Shown here one piece after another: positions 15,997-23,715 of a DNA stretch of 28,935 bases; within the stretch, counting starts at the first letter, position 1; every line of letters starts with the position of its first letter. Location: positions 1 to 28,935 of the forward strand of contig CALELJ010000149.1 of assembly GCA_937902445.1 (NCBI GenBank). Reading direction: 5' to 3'. Origin of the DNA: an uncultured Treponema sp. (GTDB taxonomy: Bacteria; Spirochaetota; Spirochaetia; Treponematales; Treponemataceae). The translations under genes and the position numbers were made by a program. Under the pieces are notes generated by a model. That model did no database searches. It had not been told where the DNA came from and saw only the letters and a list, made by a program, of their open reading frames with translations.

Positions 15997-17372
15997 TTTG
16001 CGCCTCCGTTTGCGGCAGCTTTTGCAGCCTCAGCCTTTGCACGTTCCGCAGCCATCTGCTCGCGTACAATAGCTTTTCCCATTCTGATTCTCTGTACAAG
16101 ACGGACGTTTGCAGGACATACATATGCACAGCATCCGCATTCGATGCAGTCCATGAGACCGTAGCGCTTTGCCTTGGCCACATTGTCTGCCTTGAGTTCA
16201 CGAACCATGAGGGCCGGACTCAATCTCATTGCACATGTGCTGATACATGCTCCGCAGCTGATACATGGATCTTCATCCACAAGGTAAGTTTCTTTTGCTG
16301 TAAGGAAAGTGATTCCGCTTGTGCCCTTTGCAACAGGAAAGTCTGCTGAAGGCATTGCGAATCCCATCATAGGACCGCCGGAAATGATCTTTGCCGTTTC
16401 GCCTTCCTTGAGTGTAAACTGTGCGTCTTCTCCCATAAGGTCAGAAACCAGAGTTCCTACAGGTACCTTAAGGTTGCATGGCTTTGCAACTGCACCGCCT
16501 GAAATTGTAAGTGCGCGTTCAATCAAAGGCATACCCAAACGGAATGCATCGCTGATTGCACATACAGTTCCAACGTTGCTGATGATACATCCTGCATCTG
16601 CCGGAAGTTTACCAGACGGAATTTCAACGCCAAGGCATGCTGATACGATGAACTTTTCTGATCCCTGAGGGAACTTTGTCTTTACAAGCATTACCTTCAT
16701 GTCATCGCCGTAACCTTTTTCGTTGATGACCTTGTCCAGCATCGGCTTGATGTATTCTTTATTGTCTTCGAGGGCAATGATTCCGTAGGCACCAACTGTC
16801 TTGAGAATGATGGCAAGACCGTCGATGAGCTTTTCCGGAGTTTCCTGCATGGTGCGTTCGTCGCATGTGAGATAAGGTTCACATTCGGCGGCGTTTACAA
16901 GAACGTACTCGATTTCCTTGTCCTCTGGAGGGTTCAGTTTTACGTGGGCAGGGAAGGAAGCTCCACCCATACCTACAATGCCTGCATCCTTGATTCTCTG
17001 GATTGCTTCATCGTGGGAGCAAGTGAAAGGATCAAGTGGGTTCATGTATTCCGTCCTGTCGCTGTCATCGCTTTCGATCACTATGCACGGAACGGACATG
17101 TTGCCTGTAACCAGGCAGTTTGCTATTTTCTTAACCTTGCCGGCAATGGATGCGTGTACCGGAGCTGACATGAATTTGTCGCTCTCCGCGATTTTCTGTC
17201 CTTTTGCCACAAGGTCACCGACTTTAACGAGAGGTGCGTTTGGAGCTCCTCCCATGGTAACGGGAATAGTCACCGTCTTTGATTTGGGAAAGGCAGCAGT
17301 GATTGGACACTTGTTGCTCAGTTCCTTCATCTCTTCCGGATGAATTCCACCTTTAAATGTGTGTGCTTTCAT
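15993..17372 (-). CDS. rnfC: Rnf complex subunit C, NADH/flavin and iron-sulfur protein
   Basis: 459 residues from the ATG at 17372 (MKAHTFKGGIHPEE), chosen because RnfC proteins begin near TFKGGIHP; an ATG two codons upstream (17378) is possible. Visible parts: barrel-sandwich segment (VKVGDLVAKGQKI), the flavin/NAD motif GIVGMGGASFPAHVKL, the SLBB-like segment, and two cluster motifs near the C-terminus, CISCGACISTC and CIECGCCAYVC. It ends in an Ala/Lys-rich tail, as in other RnfC proteins. RnfC is the NAD-reducing peripheral subunit on the cytoplasmic face. First gene of the operon; no Shine-Dalgarno sequence precedes it and its promoter abuts the start codon, so the transcript may be leaderless. 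Confidence 0.94.
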   Translation of the reverse strand: MKAHTFKGGIHPEEMKELSNKCPITAAFPKSKTVTIPVTMGGAPNAPLVKVGDLVAKGQKIAESDKFMSAPVHASIAGKVKKIANCLVTGNMSVPCIVIESDDSDRTEYMNPLDPFTCSHDEAIQRIKDAGIVGMGGASFPAHVKLNPPEDKEIEYVLVNAAECEPYLTCDERTMQETPEKLIDGLAIILKTVGAYGIIALEDNKEYIKPMLDKVINEKGYGDDMKVMLVKTKFPQGSEKFIVSACLGVEIPSGKLPADAGCIISNVGTVCAISDAFRLGMPLIERALTISGGAVAKPCNLKVPVGTLVSDLMGEDAQFTLKEGETAKIISGGPMMGFAMPSADFPVAKGTSGITFLTAKETYLVDEDPCISCGACISTCAMRLSPALMVRELKADNVAKAKRYGLMDCIECGCCAYVCPANVRLVQRIRMGKAIVREQMAAERAKAEAAKAAANGGAK

Positions 17373-17380
17373 AAGCATAT

Positions 17381-17409
17381 ATTTTAATGTTAATTGGGGA
17401 TTTTATCAA
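17381..17409 (-). promoter_or_regulatory. Promoter of the rnf operon, placed for a leaderless mRNA
   Basis: Minus-strand TTGATA (17404-17409) and TAAAAT (17381-17386) are separated by 17 bases. The -10 box ends 8 bases before the ATG at 17372, so the first base of the transcript should be at or 1-2 bases before the start codon. No purine-rich ribosome site lies between. Confidence 0.6.
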
Positions 17410-17430
17410 ATTTGAAGTGCTAATATAGAA

Positions 17431-17474
17431 GAAAAAAGAAAGGCCCCGGGCAAACATTTGCTTGCCTGAGGCCT
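17431..17474 (-). terminator. Rho-independent terminator downstream of the GH16 gene
   Basis: On the minus strand AGGCCTCAGGCAA (17474-17462) pairs with TTGCCCGGGGCCT (17453-17441) around an 8-base loop, 13 positions with one mismatch and one wobble. TTCTTTTTTC follows. It separates the glucanase transcript from the rnf operon. Confidence 0.8.
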
Positions 17475-17616
17475 CAGAACAAAGGCAGGTAGAAAAACGG
17501 CACGTGGTCAGACAGTCCGTGAAGGAGTCATCCATCTCCGGTTCCAGCGGAAATGTTCAGACTGTCTTTCCACGCTCCGTAGTTCCGCCTGATAAAGAAC
17601 TGCTTCGCGTGATGTA
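17475..17616. other. Non-coding stretch between GH16 stop and its terminator
   Basis: About 140 bases of untranslated 3' end of the GH16 transcript. It holds an 8-base inverted repeat (AGACAGTC / GACTGTCT) around a 40-base interval and no credible gene. Confidence 0.4.
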
Positions 17617-19488
17617 TCAGTTGACAGGAACAAGTTTCACGTTGTCAATGAAGATGTCGTGTTCAGTAGAAATGTTCTTGTCGATTGTACCCATCGAGAA
17701 TGTGAGGATGACATTGGAGTCGTCGTCAGCATTCATCGTGAATTCCTGTGTGAAAGTCTGCTTCTTTGTTGTAAGGTCGCAGGTTGGAGCTTCGTTGTAT
17801 GCAGTCCAGTCTTCAACACCGTGCTTCTGCTTCCACATTGCACCGTCTCTCTGACATGCGTACTTCATCTTTCTTGGAACTGTAGACCATGCGTCGAATG
17901 TAAGGCGGTATGTCTTTCCCTTTGAAAGCGGAATCTTTTTCTGCATGAGCTGAATCTTCCAGTCAACGTCCTTTGTGTCTCTGATTGTGATCTGTGCTTC
18001 CTGCTTGCTGCTGTCTACTGCAAGGTCACATGAGTTTGTGTCGTACTTGTAGAATTCCCACTGCTTTGAGCTGAACTCGAACTCTCCGTTGTAGATGAGG
18101 TCGTTCTTGTCCTTCTTCATGTCCTTTCTTGCAACAATCTTTGCCTTTCCAAGCTTTACAAGTTTGACGTTTGCGATGTTGATTGCATCAACAGACTTTG
18201 TTGCTCCCATGTTGAAGTCAAGTCTTGCGTTAGGATCAGTCTTTGCATCCATTGTAAACTTGTAGCTGTAGTGCTTCTTCTGGGTTGAAAGGTCAACTGA
18301 AACGTCACCAAAGTAGTTTACCCATCCTCTGTCTGGAGCGCAGAGCTTTGCCTTCATCTTTCTGTTAGCGGCTGCCCATGCGTCGAATGAGAGTTCATAT
18401 TCGTATCCCTTCTCGAGAGGAATGTCAGCCTGAACAAGCTGGATCGAATAGTCCTGGGTTCCGGCTTTCTTTGATGCGATTGTGATTGTGTTGTTTGCGA
18501 TTGAAGCCTCACCACTTCCGCCAAGCTGCTGCATGTAGATCCAGTCCTTCTTGTCCTTGAGGTTTTCTGGTTCGAATCCTGGGTTGCGGATGTAGTTTCC
18601 GTCTGCTGCAGGTGCACGTACATCAACGATTTCTTCTTTCTTTGTTACGTTTTCGTTGTAGCTCTTCTTCTGGTAAACGCGAACGTAGTCAACAACCATC
18701 TGTGCCTTTTCATCGAAAGTTGTTCTTGCATCAGGATATCCTGGCCAGTTTCCTCCTACAGCAACATTGAAGATGAGGTAGAAATTCTGGTTGTATGGTG
18801 CTGGATATGGTTCTTCGTCGTCGTTGAGTTTCTTTGTGAACCAGTCGTCAAAGGATGCGATTTCCTCTCCGTCCACATAGAACTTGATGAGTCCAGGTTC
18901 CCATTCACATGCAAACACGTGGAATTCATCGGCGAAGTTTCCCTTCTTGAGAAGCTTTGTCTTCTGTGCCATTGTGTGTGGCTCGCCAAAGTGGAGTGTT
19001 GCGTATGATGTATTGAGCTTGTCGCCAAGAACTTCCATGATGTCGATTTCACCGCACTTAGGCCATGAACCGTATTTGCTTTCATCAGTCGGCATCATCC
19101 AGAATGCAGGGAGGAATCCCTTTCCTCTAGGTACCTTGAGGCGTGCTTCAAAAAGTCCGTACTTGAAGTCATGCTTGCCCATTGTGTTGATTCTTCCGGA
19201 AGTGAACTTGTTTCCGTTCTTTGTCTCTTCCTTGATTGGCTGGATGACAAGATTTCCGTTCTTTACGTAAACGTTCTTGTCAGACTTGATGTAAGCCTGA
19301 AGCTCGCTGTTTACCCATCCCGGCTCATGAAGTTCGTAGTTCCAGTCCTTTTCGTTGAGTTTGTTTCCGTCAAAGTTGTCTTCAAACTTAAGTTCGTAAC
19401 CTGCCTTGTTCTGTGCGCTGAGGCTGAATGCGGCAACGGCTGCGAGAGCGATTGAAACAACTGATTTCTTTGCAAATGAAAGTTTCAT
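17617..19488 (-). CDS. Secreted GH16 endo-beta-glucanase with two CBM4/9-like modules
   Basis: 623 residues from the ATG at 19488, preceded by GGAGGA; an upstream in-frame ATG at 19512 lacks one. A signal peptide (cleavage near LSA-QN, 25-26) leads to a GH16 catalytic domain (about 30-285). The active-site motif GEIDIME places the nucleophile at Glu147, the assisting Asp149 and the acid/base at Glu152; FLPAFWMMP and QNFYLIFNVAVGGNWPG are typical of laminarinase-like members. Two carbohydrate-binding-like beta-sandwiches follow (about 305-455 and 470-623), each opening with a Y-N-G/P-E-F type start and containing YELSFDAWAA or YRLTFDAWST. The enzyme probably cuts beta-1,3- or mixed 1,3-1,4-glucans outside the cytoplasm; exact specificity cannot be read. 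The divergent AraC gene is the likely regulator. Confidence 0.92.
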   Translation of the reverse strand: MKLSFAKKSVVSIALAAVAAFSLSAQNKAGYELKFEDNFDGNKLNEKDWNYELHEPGWVNSELQAYIKSDKNVYVKNGNLVIQPIKEETKNGNKFTSGRINTMGKHDFKYGLFEARLKVPRGKGFLPAFWMMPTDESKYGSWPKCGEIDIMEVLGDKLNTSYATLHFGEPHTMAQKTKLLKKGNFADEFHVFACEWEPGLIKFYVDGEEIASFDDWFTKKLNDDEEPYPAPYNQNFYLIFNVAVGGNWPGYPDARTTFDEKAQMVVDYVRVYQKKSYNENVTKKEEIVDVRAPAADGNYIRNPGFEPENLKDKKDWIYMQQLGGSGEASIANNTITIASKKAGTQDYSIQLVQADIPLEKGYEYELSFDAWAAANRKMKAKLCAPDRGWVNYFGDVSVDLSTQKKHYSYKFTMDAKTDPNARLDFNMGATKSVDAINIANVKLVKLGKAKIVARKDMKKDKNDLIYNGEFEFSSKQWEFYKYDTNSCDLAVDSSKQEAQITIRDTKDVDWKIQLMQKKIPLSKGKTYRLTFDAWSTVPRKMKYACQRDGAMWKQKHGVEDWTAYNEAPTCDLTTKKQTFTQEFTMNADDDSNVILTFSMGTIDKNISTEHDIFIDNVKLVPVN

Positions 19489-19651
19489 AAATTCCTCCAA
19501 AAATAACAGCAATCCTATGTTTTTATCTCAGCATCAAGTTTATTTCACCGGCAGGCCCGTAACTACACTAAATTTATGAAATATGTCATTTTTTTTTATG
19601 CAATAGGAAGAATTCCTGCAAATTCCGAGAATTCTGTGTTATACTAGGAAT
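19489..19651. other. Divergent control region between GH16 and the AraC gene
   Basis: 163 bases. Near the AraC side AATTC occurs at 19611, 19621 and 19630, about one helical turn apart, overlapping the -35 region of the AraC promoter. On the GH16 side only the GGAGGA ribosome site is clear; no convincing -35/-10 pair was found. Confidence 0.45.
19640..19645 (+). promoter_or_regulatory. -10 box of the AraC gene, placed for a leaderless mRNA
   Basis: TATACT ends 6 bases before the ATG at 19652, so initiation should fall at the start codon. The -35 region is weak (TGCAAA or CTGCAA), as is common for regulated promoters. AGGA lies too close to the ATG to be a normal ribosome site. Confidence 0.5.
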
Positions 19652-20392
19652 ATGGATAAGGATAAGGATCTTCACGAGGCACTGTATTTTCAGACGGAAA
19701 ACAACATCTACCACGCACGCTATGAAGACGAGGTGAATTTTTATTCCGCCGTAAAGAAAGGTGACCTGGAAACAGTAAAGAAACTCATGACTCCCCTTGA
19801 TGCCAAGGAAGGGCTGGGACAGCTTTCAAACAAGCCTGTCAACAACCTGCGCTACCATTTTGTCGTGACAGTTGCCCTTGTGACACGCTATTGTGCAGAG
19901 GCCGGGCTTCCCTTTGAGACAGCCTACACCTTGAGCGACCTTTACATCCGCAACGTAGACAAGTGCGCCAGCGAAGACAGCATCACCCAGCTTCACCGTG
20001 AAATGATCTTTGACTTCACCAACAGGATGAAGGACATAAGGAATGCTGAATCAAGTCCGCAGATCAAGCTTGCGAAAAAGTACATCCATGAAAACATCTA
20101 CAACCAGTTCTATGAGGATGAGATAGCCGACTTTGCGGGGCTCACGCCTTCCTATCTTTCGACCCTGTTCAAGAAGGAAACTGGTGAGACCATAAAGAAC
20201 TATATCCTCCGCGAAAAGGTTGAGGAATCCAAGAGCCTTCTGCGCTTCACGGACAAGTCATATATCGACATCAGCATTTCCCTTAATTTCAGTTCCCATT
20301 CGCATTTCATCGCCACCTTCAAGAAATTTGTCAACATGACGCCAAAGGAATACAGAAACAAGTACTACGGCAAAAAATGGAATGACGATTGA
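19652..20392 (+). CDS. AraC-family transcription regulator
   Basis: 246 residues. The C-terminal 100 residues are the two helix-turn-helix units of the AraC family: IADFAGLTPSYLSTLFKKETG (first) and DISISLNFSSHSHFIATFKKFVNMTPKEYR (second, with the usual signature). The N-terminal part is not a cupin. It carries FYSAVKKGDLETVKKLM and then NLRYHFVVTVALVTRYCAEAGLPFETAYTLSDLYIRN, a pattern I recall from AraC proteins linked to carbohydrate genes in Firmicutes. It is divergent from the GH16 glucanase and most likely controls it; the inducing ligand is unknown. A terminator follows 12 bases after the stop. Confidence 0.9.
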   Translation: MDKDKDLHEALYFQTENNIYHARYEDEVNFYSAVKKGDLETVKKLMTPLDAKEGLGQLSNKPVNNLRYHFVVTVALVTRYCAEAGLPFETAYTLSDLYIRNVDKCASEDSITQLHREMIFDFTNRMKDIRNAESSPQIKLAKKYIHENIYNQFYEDEIADFAGLTPSYLSTLFKKETGETIKNYILREKVEESKSLLRFTDKSYIDISISLNFSSHSHFIATFKKFVNMTPKEYRNKYYGKKWNDD

Positions 20393-20404
20393 CGGAAAAT
20401 AAAA

Positions 20405-20432
20405 AAGGACCTTGACTGCTGCCAGGGTCCTT
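20405..20432. terminator. Bidirectional terminator between araC-type gene and ACT gene
   Basis: AAGGACCTTG (20405-20414) pairs with CAGGGTCCTT (20423-20432), ten pairs with one wobble and an 8-base loop. A T run follows on both strands (CTGTTTTTTT on plus; TTTTATTTT on minus). A second perfect 7-base hairpin (GAAGTGG-AAT-CCACTTC) lies at 20445-20461. Confidence 0.85.
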
Positions 20433-20476
20433 CTGTTTTTTTGGGAAGTGGAATCCACTTCAATCGGGGGCATTCA

Positions 20477-20746
20477 TTAGATGCGGTGCATCTCAGTGAA
20501 AACCTTTTCGTTCATCAGGTTGACCTCAACGCCAAGTGACTTAGCTTCTTCCGTCAGTTCATTTCTGGCTGTATCAATGTCAATCTTTGCATTGTCAAAG
20601 TCAACCATCATCATCATGACGAAGTTTCCGCTGAGAATTGTCTGTGTAATATCAACAATATTGATTGAACGGCTTGCAAGGTAAGCTGATACCTTTGCAA
20701 TGATTCCGACTTTGTCGCCACCAACTACAGTAATAATTGCTTTCAT
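20477..20746 (-). CDS. Small ACT-domain protein (UPF0237-like)
   Basis: 89 residues, essentially one ACT domain: MKAIITVVGGDKVGIIAKVS, then RSINIVDITQTILSGNFVMMMMVDF. This matches the stand-alone UPF0237 ACT proteins whose ligand, perhaps an amino acid, is not established. It lies 42 bases after the upstream HAD gene, but that gap holds its own promoter (listed). No Shine-Dalgarno site precedes the ATG. The gene ends at the bidirectional terminator. It may be expressed both from the HAD operon and alone. Confidence 0.85.
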   Translation of the reverse strand: MKAIITVVGGDKVGIIAKVSAYLASRSINIVDITQTILSGNFVMMMMVDFDNAKIDIDTARNELTEEAKSLGVEVNLMNEKVFTEMHRI

Positions 20747-20755
20747 AATGATTCG

Positions 20756-20784
20756 ATTCTAGTAAAAAAGGGCATCCTTTACAA
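20756..20784 (-). promoter_or_regulatory. Promoter of the ACT-domain gene, placed for a leaderless mRNA
   Basis: Minus-strand TTGTAA (20779-20784) and TAGAAT (20756-20761) are 17 bases apart. The -10 box ends 9 bases before the ATG at 20746, leaving a leader of zero to three bases. The -35 box lies immediately before the stop codon of the upstream HAD gene. Confidence 0.55.
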
Positions 20785-20788
20785 GACA

Positions 20789-21400
20789 TCAGTTGCCGTT
20801 CAGTTTGACGCCCAGGTCTTCCGCCAGCTGTTCCGCTGAAGTGAACTGGATTGCATGGATTCCCATGGCGGCTGCGGCATCGCAGTTGAGCTTCTTGTCG
20901 TCGATGAAAACGCAGTCCTTGGGATGTACGTTCTCCGCTGTCATGATGATCTCCCAGAATGCCGGATCTGGCTTTGAGACGCCCATATGGCACGAGCTGT
21001 AGGTCTGGTCAAAATATGCGTAGTCGCCGCGTTCCATGTGGTTGAGGTAATGGGATGTGACTGTGTTTGTTCCGCAGACAACCCTGTTGCCGTTTTCCCT
21101 GAGGGCCCTGACTATTTCAACGGTCTTTGTGTTCAGTACGGGATGGAAAAGCCAGTGCAGCCAGTCTGTGGTCACCTTTATTCCGCTTTTCTCGCTGAAC
21201 TTTTTCCAGAATTCTTCCGTTGTGATTTTTCCGCTGGAATAAAGCGAATAAAGTGCCTTGGGTTCCTTTGTGAAATCCATGGCCGGATCTGCGCCGTATT
21301 CCCTCAGCTGTTCGATGGAAATGCCAAGGACTTTGCAGATTTTGTCGTTCAGGGTGAAAGTGTCTGTTACGACACCGCCCATATCAAAAATGTAAAGCAT
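20789..21400 (-). CDS. HAD-superfamily hydrolase with DxGG motif
   Basis: 203 residues from the ATG at 21400 with AGGAGA upstream; a longer frame to 21724 only overlaps the neighbouring gene. Motif I is FDMGGVVTD, where the second Asp of the usual DxDxT is Gly, as in the YihX-like subgroup of HAD phosphatases. Motif II is in VVCGTNT, motif III Lys in GVSKPDPAFW, and motif IV in CVFIDDKKLNCDAAAAMG. A small phosphatase acting on a sugar or related phosphate is likely; substrate unknown. It follows the second HAD gene by 17 bases in the same operon. Confidence 0.85.
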   Translation of the reverse strand: MLYIFDMGGVVTDTFTLNDKICKVLGISIEQLREYGADPAMDFTKEPKALYSLYSSGKITTEEFWKKFSEKSGIKVTTDWLHWLFHPVLNTKTVEIVRALRENGNRVVCGTNTVTSHYLNHMERGDYAYFDQTYSSCHMGVSKPDPAFWEIIMTAENVHPKDCVFIDDKKLNCDAAAAMGIHAIQFTSAEQLAEDLGVKLNGN

Positions 21401-21417
21401 TGCCGTCGTCTCCTGTT

Positions 21418-22071
21418 TCAGTTGGAATTCTTCGCGCTGATTATGTCCTTCAGCTGGGTGAAACTGTCGATTTTCTCGATGTACTTGGAGGCCGTTCCAA
21501 AACCATAGCTTGCCCAAATGAAAGGAATTCCGGCCTGGTTGCAGGAATCGCTGTCCCCCTGAGTGTCGCCTACATATACCGGAGATGTGATTCCGTTTCT
21601 TGAGCAGAGAATCTGTATGTTTTCCGCCTTTGCTTTCCCTGTGCGGCCAAAGCATTCGAAATCCTTTATGTATTTCGTGATTCCTGTCTTTTCCATGGTC
21701 AGTTCGATGTAGCCGTCCTGGCAATTGCTGACAATGAACAGGTTCTGCATGGTCGAAAGTTCCTTTATGGTCTCGACTACACCTGGATATGTTATGTCCA
21801 GGGTGTTGTTCTTGAGTTCTATCTGTTCTTCCGTACAGCAGTAGGACATCAGTTTGTCCTGCTCAGCCTGTGTCAGTTCTGGCCAGAGGTCACGGGCTAT
21901 GACATCCATGGTCTTTCCAAATTCCCCCTGGAGGATCTGGGCGTTCACTTTTTTTGCCTTGAAGCCGGAACGGTCGATAGCCTTGTTCCATGCCACTGCG
22001 ACGATTCCGGTGGTGTTCCAGATAGTTCCGTCGATGTCGAGGATAATTCCGTCGTAAAAGTCATTGTTCAT
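21418..22071 (-). CDS. HAD-superfamily phosphatase, phosphoglycolate-phosphatase-like
   Basis: 217 residues. Complete HAD set: motif I DIDGTIWNT (Asp12, Asp14), motif II in LFIVSNCQDG, motif III Lys in RTGKAKAENI, motif IV VYVGDTQGDSDSC. The cap is helical, between motifs I and II. Such enzymes hydrolyse small phosphate esters in the cytoplasm; substrate cannot be named. First gene of the HAD-HAD operon. There is no ribosome site before its ATG, and the promoter lies directly upstream. Confidence 0.87.
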   Translation of the reverse strand: MNNDFYDGIILDIDGTIWNTTGIVAVAWNKAIDRSGFKAKKVNAQILQGEFGKTMDVIARDLWPELTQAEQDKLMSYCCTEEQIELKNNTLDITYPGVVETIKELSTMQNLFIVSNCQDGYIELTMEKTGITKYIKDFECFGRTGKAKAENIQILCSRNGITSPVYVGDTQGDSDSCNQAGIPFIWASYGFGTASKYIEKIDSFTQLKDIISAKNSN

Positions 22072-22078
22072 GCCAACT

Positions 22079-22106
22079 AGTATAATCAGTTGATGGATAT
22101 TTTCAA
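22079..22106 (-). promoter_or_regulatory. Promoter of the HAD operon, placed for a leaderless mRNA
   Basis: Minus-strand TTGAAA (22101-22106), 16-base spacer and TATACT (22079-22084). Only AGTTGGC (7 bases) separates the -10 box from the ATG at 22071, and it contains no ribosome site. Confidence 0.65.
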
Positions 22107-22166
22107 CGGAACAAGGAAGAGCCGCCCTTTTTTGCTTTGAATTCTTTAATTTTCTTCCTATTTTAG

Positions 22167-22194
22167 TTGCAAAACTAGGGCTATGATGTATAAT
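22167..22194 (+). promoter_or_regulatory. Sigma70-type promoter of the sugar ABC operon
   Basis: TTGCAA (22167-22172), 16-base spacer and a perfect TATAAT (22189-22194). The transcript would start near 22201 and carry a leader of about 50 bases that contains the small ORF listed next and a strong AAGGAGG (22239-22245) before the ATG at 22253. Confidence 0.7.
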
Positions 22195-22223
22195 GGTAAG
22201 ACCTTTTTAACAATGAAGGATTT

Positions 22224-22256
22224 ATGCATTTACTAATGAAGGAGGCAATTGCATGA
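22224..22256 (+). CDS. Candidate ten-codon leader peptide upstream of the binding-protein gene
   Basis: ATG CAT TTA CTA ATG AAG GAG GCA ATT GCA TGA encodes MHLLMKEAIA. GAAGGA lies 3 bases upstream, a short but possible spacing. The TGA overlaps the ATG of the next gene as ATGA, the arrangement seen in translationally coupled pairs. The consecutive TTA CTA leucine codons contrast with the strongly biased codon use of the downstream gene. A small ORF of this size can arise by chance, and the start at 22236 within it would give a still shorter one. Confidence 0.3.
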   Translation: MHLLMKEAIA

Positions 22257-23590
22257 AAAAGTTGACAGCTACAGTAGTTGTAGCAGCAGTAATGGCAGCG
22301 GGAATGTTCGTTTCCTGCTCAAAGTCGGGAGCTTCAGCTTCAGCAAAGAAGTCTGAAGGTAAAGTTCTCAACATCTACGTATGGAATGACGAATTCCCAT
22401 CACGTTTCAGAGATTACTACGCATCAAAGGTTCCAGCTGATGTAAAGGTAAACTTTGTACAGACACCTAACCAGGGTAACGCTTACCAGGACAAGCTTGA
22501 TGAAGTTCTTCTTGCACAGAATGATGCTGCAGCAGACGAAAAGGTAGACCTCTTCCTCGTAGAAGCTGACTACGCACTCAAGTATGTTGATACTCCATAC
22601 ACATTGGATGTAAAGAAGGACATCGGTCTTACAGACGCTGATCTTGCAAACCAGTTCAAGTATACAAAGGACATCATGACAGATTCTAAGGGAATCCTTA
22701 AGGGTGTTTCTTGGCAGGCATGTCCAGCAGGATATATCTACCGCCGTTCAATCGCAAAGGCTGTTCTCGGAACAGACGATCCAGCAGAAGTTCAGAAGGC
22801 TCTCAATGACTGGGACAAGTTCGACGCTGTAGCAGCAAAGGCAAAGGCACAGGGATACTTCATGGTATCTGGTTTTGATGATGCATTCCGCGTATTCTCT
22901 GACAACGTAAAGACTCCTTGGGTTGTAGGAAACAAGATCACAGTAGATCCAATGATCAAGCGCTGGGTTGAAATGACAAAGAACTACACAGACAAAGGAT
23001 ACAACAACAAGGCTAACCTCTGGTCAGCAGAAAGCTTCCAGGGTGCAAAGAAGGAAGGAAAGGTATTCGGTTACTTTGGACCAGCATGGTTCATCGACTT
23101 CTGTCTCGCACCTAACACAAAGGATGACGCAAACGGTCCAAACGAAGCTGGAAACGGCTCATACGGTGACTGGGCATTCTGTAAGGGTCCAATGGGATTC
23201 TCATGGGGTGGAACATGGATTTGTGGTGCTGCAGGTTCAGACAACGTAGAACTTGTTAAGGACATCATGAAGACACTTACTTGCGACAAGGACACAATGG
23301 TTCGCATCGCTAAGGAAGCTGGTGACTTCACAAACAACGAACCAGCTATGCGCGAAGTTGCAAAGTCTGACTACCAGAACCCATTCCTCGGTGGACAGAA
23401 CCACATGGCAGTATTCATCGATTCTGCTGCTTCTATCGACAAGAGCTGCATCTCTATGTACGATCAGGGTATGACAGAAAAGGTACAGGCTGCAATGGCT
23501 GACTACTTCAACGGAAAGGTTGATGAAGGTAAGGCATGGGATAACTTCTACACAGCTATCCTTGAGCTTTATCCAAATCTTTCTAAGTAA
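22253..23590 (+). CDS. Sugar ABC transporter substrate-binding lipoprotein
   Basis: 445 residues. Signal with lipobox FVSC, Cys22, then a Ser/Ala-rich linker and a family 1 (MalE/UgpB-like) extracellular binding-protein fold: VLNIYVWNDEFPSRF, VDLFLVEADYALKY, YIYRRSIAKAVLG, GKVFGYFGPAWF and GTWICGAAGSDNVEL. Linked permeases are of the MalF/MalG type, so the ligand is probably an oligosaccharide; which one is unknown. Codon use is strongly biased (AAG, AAC, TAC, GAA, CGC, GCA dominate), a sign of very high expression. Strong AAGGAGG at a 7-base spacing. A terminator immediately after the gene should make it more abundant than the permeases. Confidence 0.93.
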   Translation: MKKLTATVVVAAVMAAGMFVSCSKSGASASAKKSEGKVLNIYVWNDEFPSRFRDYYASKVPADVKVNFVQTPNQGNAYQDKLDEVLLAQNDAAADEKVDLFLVEADYALKYVDTPYTLDVKKDIGLTDADLANQFKYTKDIMTDSKGILKGVSWQACPAGYIYRRSIAKAVLGTDDPAEVQKALNDWDKFDAVAAKAKAQGYFMVSGFDDAFRVFSDNVKTPWVVGNKITVDPMIKRWVEMTKNYTDKGYNNKANLWSAESFQGAKKEGKVFGYFGPAWFIDFCLAPNTKDDANGPNEAGNGSYGDWAFCKGPMGFSWGGTWICGAAGSDNVELVKDIMKTLTCDKDTMVRIAKEAGDFTNNEPAMREVAKSDYQNPFLGGQNHMAVFIDSAASIDKSCISMYDQGMTEKVQAAMADYFNGKVDEGKAWDNFYTAILELYPNLSK

Positions 23591-23602
23591 GTAAAGACTC
23601 AG

Positions 23603-23629
23603 AAATGCCGTCTTTCCAAGGCGGCATTT
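23603..23629 (+). terminator. Intra-operon terminator after the binding-protein gene
   Basis: AAATGCCGTCTT (23603-23614) pairs with AAGGCGGCATTT (23618-23629), 12 pairs with one wobble and a 3-base loop, then a T run. Partial termination here would lower permease expression relative to the binding protein, a usual design in ABC importers. Confidence 0.85.
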
Positions 23630-23638
23630 TTTTTATTT

Positions 23639-23673
23639 TGCAGGATTGCAGAGCCAAGTCGAAGTATCCTGCA
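23639..23673. repeat. Short dispersed palindromic repeat, reduced copy
   Basis: Ends are the 8-base inverted repeat TGCAGGAT / ATCCTGCA. The left end GCAGGATTGC and the right part AGTCGAAGTATCCTGCA are identical to the element at 28878-28933, but the middle is shorter (35 against 56 bases). It sits between the terminator and the permease genes. Confidence 0.7.
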
Positions 23674-23715
23674 GTCTTATTTTTTCTTTTTCCACTTTAA
23701 CAATCAGAGGTCTCA

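Noticed and set aside
17353..17535. 60-codon minus-strand ORF between GH16 and rnfC, considered as a GH16 remnant
   Set aside because: It runs through the terminator and into the rnf promoter, and no glycoside-hydrolase or binding-module motif is visible.
21401..21724. N-terminal extension of the first HAD protein up to 21724
   Set aside because: It overlaps the second HAD gene in another frame; the ATG at 21400 has AGGAGA upstream and starts directly with the catalytic motif.
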